From Saccharicrinis carchari (GTDB lineage: Bacteria > Bacteroidota > Bacteroidia > Bacteroidales > Marinilabiliaceae), in NCBI RefSeq assembly GCF_900182605.1, contig NZ_FXTB01000003.1:62001-126000 (forward strand): a stretch of DNA of 64,000 nucleotides, in the 5' to 3' direction. The translations under genes were made by a program, and so were the position numbers. The notes below the pieces were generated by a model. The model saw only the letters and a list, made by a program, of their open reading frames with translations, was not told the DNA's origin and did no database searches. This document shows positions 1-7,581 of this stretch, one piece after another (position 1 is the first letter of the stretch; each line of letters opens with the position of its first letter).

Positions 1-23
1 TCGCCTAATAAAAGTACTTTCAT
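1..23 (-). CDS. Possible start of a gene running off the left edge
   Basis: A minus-strand ATG at 23 opens a frame reading MKVLLLG before the window ends. A hydrophobic beginning after a lysine would suit a real start, and it would continue the same-strand run of genes. Only seven codons are visible, so the product cannot be named and the call is weak. Confidence 0.3.
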
Positions 24-100
24 CATTTAATTAACTATTTATCTCATCTATTTAAAATCAGATTATTAACCTTGAAACTCTTTGATAATTGCTTGCTATA

Positions 101-1657
101 TTACTTCCAGTTTGTTTCTTTAATGATTTCTGTGCTTTCATCGGGATATGGAACCATCTTATTTGTTGCTTTAAATAGGGGCAATTGGGCACCCACCTTT
201 CTTAAATAGGCACTTAGTTCCTTGGCAAGCGCTTGGGTTATCAATGGGTTTTTAGCCGCTAAATTGATGTGCTCTCCAATGTCGTTATTGATATTGAATA
301 GTTCGAAACTAGTATCGGTATAATAATAAATCAGCTTCCAATCGCCTTTGCGGATGGCACTGTAGGTACCTATTCCCGGGCCCGAAGGGCCCCAGTTGTT
401 GGGATAGTGCCAAAACAAAGGCCTGCCCCCATCGTCCGCGCCATTATCTTTGAGCTTATCAACAAAGCTTAGTCCGTCGATGGGCTGACATTCGCCATCT
501 AATTGTTGTACCCCGGCTATTTGCAGTATGGTGGGATAAAAATCTTCAATTATCAGGTATTCGTTGCACTGCGATTGAGGCTTCACCTTACCCGGCCATT
601 TTACTATCATCGGCTCGCGTATGCCCCCTTCGTGTATTGACCCTTTTCCGCTCGATAGGGGGTAGTTATGCGTGTGTTTTTCGCCCCCACGCCCAAGTGC
701 GCTCAATCCACCATTGTCCGACATAAACAGAATTACGGTATTATCTGATATACCTTTCGCTTCTATATAGTTCATAATATCACCCAGGCTTTTATCCATC
801 CCTTCAATTAACGAGGCATATTTGGCTTCGATAGGGTGCAACCCGGCATCCAAATATTTTTGTTCAAATCGTTTATCGCCCATAATAGGGGTGTGCACTG
901 CATAATGCGCCATGTATAAAAAGAAAGGTTTATCCTCCTCAACAGCTTGTTCAAGCGCCCTTATGGCCTTTTGAGTGAGTGCTTCTGTTAAAAAAACCTC
1001 CCTTCCGTGAAACTCCTCCAAACCAGGCACATCCCATACTGAAGATTTATTTTTTGCATAGTTATGAATGCCCAAATAACTGGCCGGAGCACCTGCGGCA
1101 TGGCCGGCAATATTAACGGTAAAACCAATATTGGTAGGGTCAGAAGCCTTTGTGCCTGTGGCGCCAAAGTGTGCCTTGCCACAATGAATGGTAGTGTAGC
1201 CGTTCAACTGCAACACTTTTGGTAGTGGTTGTGAAGTGTAAACCGCATTTTCAAGATCCTTGTCGACACCGATGCCGTTTACGTTCCATTGTGGAATACG
1301 CAGGCCTTGGGGTGGATTTACCTGCATAGTATTTTTGTGTAAAGTCCAGTTGGTTACGCGGTGGCGCGCAGCATTCATGCCCGTCATTAAGCTAACACGG
1401 GTAGGCGAGCAAACAGCGCATGCATACGCTTGGGTAAATTTCATGCCCTGCTCTGCCAAACGTTCCATGTTAGGAGTATGGTAGCGCTTGTTAAAATGGG
1501 TTTTCTCGGTCCAAAAAGGTACCGATGTGTCCTGCCATCCCATGTCGTCCACCATAAACAATATAATATTCGGTTTATTCTGCTTTCCGTTGGTACATGC
1601 TGTTCCAATTAAAAAGCCCATGACGAGGCTTATAAATATTGTTTTTCTATACCACAT
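101..1657 (-). CDS. Secreted or lipid-anchored sulfatase (S1 family)
   Basis: 518 aa. The protein matches formylglycine-dependent sulfatases, which hydrolyse sulfate esters, often on polysaccharides. Seen directly: a hydrophobic N-terminal segment ending in GTAC (Cys21, an imperfect lipobox); metal-binding Asp37-Asp38 in MVDDMGW; the active-site signature CSPTR at 83-87, where Cys83 would be oxidised to formylglycine; and a downstream SDNGG motif. Family length is about 450-550 aa, so it looks complete. The Cys-type signature would need a maturating enzyme, and none is in the window. No SusC/SusD pair or glycoside hydrolase lies nearby, so it does not look like part of a polysaccharide-utilisation locus here. 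Substrate unknown. Confidence 0.9.
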   Translation of the reverse strand: MWYRKTIFISLVMGFLIGTACTNGKQNKPNIILFMVDDMGWQDTSVPFWTEKTHFNKRYHTPNMERLAEQGMKFTQAYACAVCSPTRVSLMTGMNAARHRVTNWTLHKNTMQVNPPQGLRIPQWNVNGIGVDKDLENAVYTSQPLPKVLQLNGYTTIHCGKAHFGATGTKASDPTNIGFTVNIAGHAAGAPASYLGIHNYAKNKSSVWDVPGLEEFHGREVFLTEALTQKAIRALEQAVEEDKPFFLYMAHYAVHTPIMGDKRFEQKYLDAGLHPIEAKYASLIEGMDKSLGDIMNYIEAKGISDNTVILFMSDNGGLSALGRGGEKHTHNYPLSSGKGSIHEGGIREPMIVKWPGKVKPQSQCNEYLIIEDFYPTILQIAGVQQLDGECQPIDGLSFVDKLKDNGADDGGRPLFWHYPNNWGPSGPGIGTYSAIRKGDWKLIYYYTDTSFELFNINNDIGEHINLAAKNPLITQALAKELSAYLRKVGAQLPLFKATNKMVPYPDESTEIIKETNWK

Positions 1658-1847
1658 ATTGTTTTGTCTTTTTTTACAAACCCTAAACGTAAGTTCAAAT
1701 GTATAACGTTACCGTGTGTATTATATTTTGTGGGCTAAGTGCTAATCCAGGGTAAACATATTACAAAAACATTTTAATATACGCCAGGCTGCCCAAGTGC
1801 CCCCACCAAAGGTAGCACCCTTCTTTTGTTAACGATAAGCGACAAAC

Positions 1848-1879
1848 AAAAAAAGCGCTGCCGGGGCAACGCTTTTTTT
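1848..1879 (-). terminator. Rho-independent terminator, probably bidirectional
   Basis: The segment AAAAAAAGCG-C-TGCC-GG-GGCA-A-CGCTTTTTTT folds into a stem interrupted by one C/A mismatch, with an A-tract on one side and a T-tract on the other. It lies 18 bp beyond the stop of the small exported protein at 1898, so it most likely ends that minus-strand transcript. Its symmetry would allow it to act in both directions. Confidence 0.75.
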
Positions 1880-1897
1880 GTTTTGTTGATATTATTT

Positions 1898-2353
1898 TTA
1901 AAACTTCATTTCGCCTTCGGTATATTGCTTTACCAACGACATAACGGCCTTAGAGCAGCCCTCTGCCCCACCCTGATATGAGAAAACCAGACTATACACT
2001 TTTGATTTTTGGCAAATAAATTCAAAGGCTTCATACATTTTTCCACCTTCGTAGTTGCTTACTAACATTTTATCACCATCATACAGCTGCATGATCACTT
2101 TTTCGGAGTTACCGGCTCCATCAGTAGTGTTAAACTTGTAATGGCTTCTGCTGTTTAGTATAACACTAAACTTAACATAGCCGGTTTTGGTGTCTTTTTT
2201 AACGTTCGTAAGGTCTATGTTAAAGTCTTTAATATATTGAGCATCGCCCATTTCTTTCAGGGCTTTTTTCAGTAAATCATCGCCACACTGAGCATCGGTT
2301 GTTGTGTAAACAACAGAAAGCATGAGCAGGGCTAATATTAATATTTTTTTCAT
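1898..2353 (-). CDS. Small exported protein of unknown function
   Basis: About 151 aa when started at the MKKILIL methionine. An in-frame ATG seven codons upstream (2374) is possible but would place non-signal residues before a classical signal peptide, which runs to about residue 21 and ends near TDAQ. The mature part is small, with Cys residues near both ends (QCGDD and AEGCSK) that could form a disulfide. I do not recognise the family. It is co-oriented with the lipoprotein upstream (about 50 bp gap) and is followed by a strong terminator, so it is probably the last gene of a transcript. Confidence 0.7.
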   Translation of the reverse strand: MKKILILALLMLSVVYTTTDAQCGDDLLKKALKEMGDAQYIKDFNIDLTNVKKDTKTGYVKFSVILNSRSHYKFNTTDGAGNSEKVIMQLYDGDKMLVSNYEGGKMYEAFEFICQKSKVYSLVFSYQGGAEGCSKAVMSLVKQYTEGEMKF

Positions 2354-2401
2354 GTGTGTAAATTTTAAATTCAATTTTTCCGTTCAGGCTATATACACTA
2401 T

Positions 2402-3337
2402 TTACAAAACAATAAAATCGCGTAAACTGGTAATCTCGGCAATAATATTATCGATCTGCTCCGGAGTAATTTCAACGTGGCTTATTTCGTCTTGCACGAT
2501 TATAAGCGTACCGTTACGTTCTATCCTTTTAGGCTCGCCAAACTCGGTGGTAATTTTAACATCCGCATAAGCCTGTTTAAGCTGTTCCATGCGTGTAACC
2601 ATTTCGGCAAAGTTTTTATCGTGGCTATAGTTTTCCAGAATAATCAGCAATATGTCAATAATATCCTTTTGCTCGCCTAAGCGGTTAATTAAATCCGGAT
2701 TTTTGGTTTCTTTAATTACGTTACTTGCGATATAAAGACCCTCTACCCATGCGCCCGTAACAATAAGGGTACTCACATGGCTTCGGTTTTGGCTGCGTAA
2801 GTAGGCATCCATTTTGTTAAAACTGTTTACCGATACTTCCATCAACGAGTCGAGGTTACTGCTGTTACTGGCCATTTTTTTAAGGGCTGCAAAGTCAAAA
2901 AACTGACCTACCTTGATTCCCTCGGCCAATTCTTTTACCGACAACAGGTAGGATACTACGATAGTACTTTTATCGAAGGTATTGATGTATCCCAAATCGG
3001 CACTGAACACACCTAGGTTGAGTGCTCTTTTAAAGCTGGTGTTATAATCACCTACTTTATCGGGTTTATTGAGCATTTTTTGCGAAAAGTCGGCACCTGA
3101 TTTTTTAATAAGCGATGCCATCTCTACCGGAGAGGAGATATTTTGTATCACATCGCCGATAATATCTTCGGATAGTTGTAAAGGGGTGTTTTCATTAAGT
3201 GCAGAATCCGACAACGAAAAATCGCTATTGTTACCTGTTTTATCTTTACCCCCATTTCCCGAGCACGCCGAAAAAAATAAGATTACACCAAATATAGCTG
3301 TTGTATTAACTAGTTTTTTTAACATATTGTTGGTCAT
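2402..3337 (-). CDS. Putative lipoprotein of unknown function
   Basis: 311 aa with a lipoprotein signal: a hydrophobic stretch then FFSAC, giving lipidated Cys25, followed by a Gly/Lys/Asn-rich tether. The rest is polar and mostly helical in character, with no motif I recognise. It is encoded 45 bp downstream of the large ABC-transporter fusion on the same strand, so co-transcription is likely. It could be an envelope partner of that transporter, but the sequence only shows linkage. Confidence 0.75.
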   Translation of the reverse strand: MTNNMLKKLVNTTAIFGVILFFSACSGNGGKDKTGNNSDFSLSDSALNENTPLQLSEDIIGDVIQNISSPVEMASLIKKSGADFSQKMLNKPDKVGDYNTSFKRALNLGVFSADLGYINTFDKSTIVVSYLLSVKELAEGIKVGQFFDFAALKKMASNSSNLDSLMEVSVNSFNKMDAYLRSQNRSHVSTLIVTGAWVEGLYIASNVIKETKNPDLINRLGEQKDIIDILLIILENYSHDKNFAEMVTRMEQLKQAYADVKITTEFGEPKRIERNGTLIIVQDEISHVEITPEQIDNIIAEITSLRDFIVL

Positions 3338-3382
3338 TTAAAAATTTAGACTGTTGATTTATACTTGAATCCCATTAAAAGG

Positions 3383-6300
3383 TTACTTTTTACGCTGTTT
3401 TAATTCGCCAAAATACTTAAATGACTTTCGTAGCAAGTCAAAATATAGCACAGCATAAAGCAACAAGGTAAATATCCACACCACCGTAATATTAAAGCCT
3501 AAAGTTTCGAAATATTTTCCGGCAAAAAACTTTTTAGGTGCAAAAAAATGGGTGCGAAATTGAAGTGCATGCTCGGGTTCGGGCATTTGGTATATGGGAT
3601 CCACGTTTTGAATGAGCTTATCTCCCTCGCGCAGTATTTTGTTTTTCTCGAACACTTTACGCACTATATCCGAGATGCTTTCGTTAAAATATTTATTTTT
3701 TACATCGGTAAATCGTTCTTTGCCATATTTATCCATTGCCAGATTTATCATCCGCTCTTTTTTAGTGGTAGCCTCAACAAAGTTACGGCTATAGTGCTCT
3801 TTAAGCTTACTGATGTGTTGCGCAACGGAGGCTGCCACTTCATTGTTAAATCCGTTTACACTTAAATTATCCGTTGCACTAAACGATATATCCTTAACTC
3901 TTTTATTTTCTTTTAAAAGTTCATTTTTTAGCAAGGCCAAATCTTGCTCAAATTCCTTACTCTCTTGCGGAGAAGCATTGCCATTAATATAGTTCATGCA
4001 GTTATCCAGTACATCCTGCAGCTCCTGGAAGTAATAAACACCTTTAAAATCACTGGCACTTTCCTGCTGTTCCACATCAAAAAACAACTTTTTAAATTTG
4101 TTATTTTTATACTGCTCAACAATTAGTCCTTCGTAAATCCATCGCGAAGGCATTAGCTCCGCTATCCAGGGCACCTTATCGGCACTTGCAATATCGCGGT
4201 TTAATTTATCAAAGGTAAACATGGCACCCCCCAATACCATTTGCGGTATCATTACCAAGGGTATAAGGATGTAGATAGTTACGATGGAATTAAACGAAGC
4301 CGACAAAATGAGCCCCAGAATATTGGCAAAAGCTGCAACAGAAAATAAGGCCAACCAAAAGTCGAAATACATACCCTTAATTCCCAGTACGGTATTGGCC
4401 ACACCCACAAAAAGCGCCATTTGAACAGCCGATATGGTAAAGAGGATTAGTATTTTAGACACCAAATAACTGGAACGTGATAAGTTAAGGAACGATTCGC
4501 GCTTAAGTATTTTGGCGTCTTTGAAAATTTCTTCGGCACTTACAATAAGGCCAAAAAAAAGCGCCACCACGATACCCATAAAAACATAGGGTGGTATGTT
4601 TTCGTTGTCTCGGAAGATATAGGTATTCGAATCCGGATCAACAATATATCTTATTAAAAACGCCAGAATAAAACCCAGCACAGGTGCTTCCAATAAATTA
4701 AGCAATATATACTGCTTGTTAGCTACTTTGGCATAAAAATCACGCAATGTATAAATCTGAAACTGCTTTATCCATTTGGGTATGTTCAACGATTTTGGAG
4801 GTTCTGTATCGACCTCTGTTACACGGGGTATTTCGATGTTTTGCTTATAATATTCGTTCCAAACCTCGGGCTTGGTTTTTCGGCTATTGGTATAGTTACC
4901 ATATTCGTCCAATACATTGGCATCTATAATATTAAATACCATTTCGGGATTCAGGTTGCCACATTGCGGACATTCGCCCTGGTCACTGTTTATCTGTTCG
5001 TCTAACTGTTTAAAATAGATAAGCGACTCACCAGGATTACCATAATAAACAGGATAACCACCGGTATCCAGGATAAACATTTTATCGAACATCTTATAGA
5101 TGTCGGACGAGGGCTGATGAATAACCACAAATATTAACTTGCCCTTTAGTGTGAGCTCACGGAGTAGGTTCATCACGTTTTCCGAATCGCGCGAGGACAG
5201 GCCGGATGTAGGCTCATCAACAAACAATATAGCGGGTTCACGTATGAGTTCTAAGGCAATATTTAATCGCTTGCGCTGGCCACCGCTTATCATTTTATTT
5301 AAAGGGGAGCCTACCTTTAGGTTACGACGTTCAAAAAGACCAAGGCTTTGCAGGGTGTCATTAACCATGCCGTTAATCTCATCTTCGCCTTTATCTTTAA
5401 AGCAAAGTCTGGCGTTGTAATAAAGGTTTTCGAATACGGTTAGTTCTTCTATCAGAAGGTCGTCCTGCGGTATTAGCCCTATAACGCCTTCGAGCTGATC
5501 TTTTTCTGTATGCAGATTGGTACCATTGATGCGCACCTCACCTGTGCTTGGTTTTTCGATACCTGAAAGCACATTAAGCAGCGTAGTTTTACCGGCACCG
5601 CTGGCACCCATTATACCAACCAGTCGGCCATGCTCCTCAGCCAAGTTGACATCGCGCAAACCAATGCCCCCATTTTTAAAAGTGAATCCGAGTTCATCAA
5701 CAATATAGGATATTTTTGCCATTGAAGCATCGCTCATAAAGCGGCTTACCACATCTGTATAGTAGATAGGTGCTCCCACCGGAAACTTAAGAAAGCTACC
5801 CTTGGGGAAAAGGTATATTCTTCGTTGATTTAGTGTAAGTCCGTTTAAAAATATTTCTTGGGCACCGGTATATCGTAAAAAATAGAGATCGGCACTTTTT
5901 ACCCGTAAAATAAGGACACTACCGTCGAGTCTGCCGGTTCGAATATGCTGCCTCTGTTGGCCCTTTTCCTCATTGGAGTCGATAACCATGAGGTTTTCGA
6001 AGTCGAGCTGATCGAGATTATTGTTTACTACAAAAGCTTCAATGTTCTTTTTTTCGTCCTGTGGTAAACGGAATACATCCGCGGCCGTGTTAATAATGGC
6101 CATTCGCTGATCGGTAAATCGTCTGTCGGCATTTATCAGCTCGTACATCCTCACCAACACAACAACTTTTTGTTCTTTGTTGAGCTGCTTATTAATTTTT
6201 TTACAAATACCCAATATTCTTACCGAATCCTTCATGGAAGTAAGTTTTACCTTACCCTCATCTTTATCGGCTTTTCCCTTTTTATCTTCGGCATGTTTCT

Positions 6301-6454
6301 GGAACAGGACAAAATATTCTTCTGCAGCCTCTGCACTTAGCTGAGCCTTCAAAAAGCTTTTTACATATTCTATCTCCGTGTCCCTTGCACCACCATCCTG
6401 CTTGGCTATAAGGCCAAACAGCTGCATAAGGGCTTTTAATATTTCTTCACTCAT
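3383..6454 (-). CDS. TerB-like/ABC-2 transporter fusion (ABCG-like half-transporter)
   Basis: 1023 aa. Residues 1-150 resemble TerB-like helical domains. Residues about 170-240 form a small beta-rich segment of uncertain, possibly FHA-like, nature. A complete ATPase domain follows: Walker A GASGAGKTT at 283-291, signature ISGGQRKR at 389-396, Walker B with DEPTSGL at 413-419, and switch His446. A linker containing CPQC (495-498) leads to an ABC-2-type membrane domain (about 585-745). A large charged helical loop and one last membrane segment near the C-terminus follow. The domain order ATPase-then-membrane is that of the ABCG/White family. It is 120 bp downstream of the SiaC-like gene on the same strand, so it may be a target or partner of that switch (inference). 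Substrate unknown. Confidence 0.85.
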   Translation of the reverse strand: MSEEILKALMQLFGLIAKQDGGARDTEIEYVKSFLKAQLSAEAAEEYFVLFQKHAEDKKGKADKDEGKVKLTSMKDSVRILGICKKINKQLNKEQKVVVLVRMYELINADRRFTDQRMAIINTAADVFRLPQDEKKNIEAFVVNNNLDQLDFENLMVIDSNEEKGQQRQHIRTGRLDGSVLILRVKSADLYFLRYTGAQEIFLNGLTLNQRRIYLFPKGSFLKFPVGAPIYYTDVVSRFMSDASMAKISYIVDELGFTFKNGGIGLRDVNLAEEHGRLVGIMGASGAGKTTLLNVLSGIEKPSTGEVRINGTNLHTEKDQLEGVIGLIPQDDLLIEELTVFENLYYNARLCFKDKGEDEINGMVNDTLQSLGLFERRNLKVGSPLNKMISGGQRKRLNIALELIREPAILFVDEPTSGLSSRDSENVMNLLRELTLKGKLIFVVIHQPSSDIYKMFDKMFILDTGGYPVYYGNPGESLIYFKQLDEQINSDQGECPQCGNLNPEMVFNIIDANVLDEYGNYTNSRKTKPEVWNEYYKQNIEIPRVTEVDTEPPKSLNIPKWIKQFQIYTLRDFYAKVANKQYILLNLLEAPVLGFILAFLIRYIVDPDSNTYIFRDNENIPPYVFMGIVVALFFGLIVSAEEIFKDAKILKRESFLNLSRSSYLVSKILILFTISAVQMALFVGVANTVLGIKGMYFDFWLALFSVAAFANILGLILSASFNSIVTIYILIPLVMIPQMVLGGAMFTFDKLNRDIASADKVPWIAELMPSRWIYEGLIVEQYKNNKFKKLFFDVEQQESASDFKGVYYFQELQDVLDNCMNYINGNASPQESKEFEQDLALLKNELLKENKRVKDISFSATDNLSVNGFNNEVAASVAQHISKLKEHYSRNFVEATTKKERMINLAMDKYGKERFTDVKNKYFNESISDIVRKVFEKNKILREGDKLIQNVDPIYQMPEPEHALQFRTHFFAPKKFFAGKYFETLGFNITVVWIFTLLLYAVLYFDLLRKSFKYFGELKQRKK

Positions 6455-6574
6455 TTGTAAGTAGTATCAAAATATAAGTAATGAGTATTTAGATATGAGC
6501 AGTTTTTTGACTTTGAACACAGGCTTGTTTACTGCTTACTTCATTCGCATGATCCCATTTGATTCTAACCAATC

Positions 6575-6955
6575 TTAATCGGTATACGCTTCGTACTCAA
6601 AAGGTATTTCTACAATATCAGCATACTCTTCGCCTGCTTCCAGCATATCCTCTTCTTCTTCGTGGTAGTGCCAAATAATTTTCACTTGCTTTCCGCTTTC
6701 CACTATTTCTTCGAACTTTAAAAGAATGTCCAGAATAATTTTTGAAGAGGCTGTATTAAAATACTCCAGTTTAAAATCGAAATTTGTTTCTTCATTAGGA
6801 TCTTCGGCATACCCATCTATCCAATCCATAATAGGCTGATAAAAAAGGTTTACATCTTCGGGAAGCGAGCGTCCGGAGAGCTCAAATTTACCGTTGTTTT
6901 TGTCGAGAATCACGTTAGGAGTATCGTCTGTTCCTTGAATGTTGATAACTTCCAT
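6575..6955 (-). CDS. siaC: SiaC-like regulatory phosphoprotein (DUF1987)
   Basis: 126 aa, usual family length. In Pseudomonas, SiaC is phosphorylated on a threonine by SiaB and dephosphorylated by the PP2C phosphatase SiaA; the unphosphorylated form binds and activates the diguanylate cyclase SiaD. Here the sequence EYFNTASSK puts a threonine at residue 68, matching the described phosphosite context, inside a single alpha/beta domain with an acidic tail. It follows the SiaB-like gene by 26 bp and the PP2C gene precedes that, so the full switch is in one operon. No GGDEF partner is present in the window, so the protein it binds is unknown. The symbol is given by homology. Confidence 0.85.
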   Translation of the reverse strand: MEVINIQGTDDTPNVILDKNNGKFELSGRSLPEDVNLFYQPIMDWIDGYAEDPNEETNFDFKLEYFNTASSKIILDILLKFEEIVESGKQVKIIWHYHEEEEDMLEAGEEYADIVEIPFEYEAYTD

Positions 6956-6981
6956 AGTTACTTATTTTGTATATTTGGTAT

Positions 6982-7554
6982 TTATTTTCGTTTAATAGTA
7001 GAGGTTAATATAAAGAACGAGACCTGGTCGTTCAGTGTTTTAAACTGGTATCCCAGTGTACTGCCTGTTTTTTTGGCAATATCGATAAGCCCCAGCCCGG
7101 CACCTCCTTTATCGGAGAATTTACCTTCGCGCATTTGGTTTTTATATAGTTCAGACAGGCCCTTTTTATCCAATGAGTTAACCTGTTCAAGATTCTTTGT
7201 AAGGCCTTCCACTTTGTCGTTTTTAATTACATTACCTGTAATTATATTATAACTGTCGTCGCCTTTACTAACCATCACTATTCCTCGTCGTTCCTCCCCT
7301 TCTTCGTCGCCCAAAGAGTCGGCATGTTTGCTGATATTTTGCAAACACTCTACCATTACATTAAAAACTTTTCGCTGCACTGCATTTGACTCTTCGCTTT
7401 TAGCGAGGTTTTTTTCAGTAAGCGAAGTAAACGTTTTGGTAATTTCCTGGGTCACCTCTCCCTCATAAACCAAACTAATTTCATTGGTTTTCATTGTTTG
7501 ATACAGCTGGTAGGCAAAATCCAGGAAGCTATGGCTATCAATAGTATTTCCCAT
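6982..7554 (-). CDS. siaB: SiaB-like protein kinase (GHKL fold)
   Basis: 190 aa. GHKL ATPase-type Ser/Thr kinase of the SiaB family (DUF6272), predicted to phosphorylate the SiaC-like protein encoded next. Visible motifs are the N-box ECLQNISKH, which supplies the Mg-ATP-binding Asn, and the glycine lid GGAGLGL about 75 residues later. There is no membrane segment and no sensor domain, so it should be cytosolic and controlled by the opposing phosphatase. It lies 27 bp after the PP2C phosphatase and 26 bp before siaC. Anti-sigma-factor-type kinases share the fold, but the siaC neighbour favours SiaB. Confidence 0.83.
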   Translation of the reverse strand: MGNTIDSHSFLDFAYQLYQTMKTNEISLVYEGEVTQEITKTFTSLTEKNLAKSEESNAVQRKVFNVMVECLQNISKHADSLGDEEGEERRGIVMVSKGDDSYNIITGNVIKNDKVEGLTKNLEQVNSLDKKGLSELYKNQMREGKFSDKGGAGLGLIDIAKKTGSTLGYQFKTLNDQVSFFILTSTIKRK

Positions 7555-7581
7555 CTTTTAAAAAATTATTTTTAAATACAT

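Noticed and set aside
101-1657. Polysaccharide-utilisation locus around the sulfatase
   Set aside because: No SusC/SusD pair, glycoside hydrolase or dedicated regulator is present within the window.
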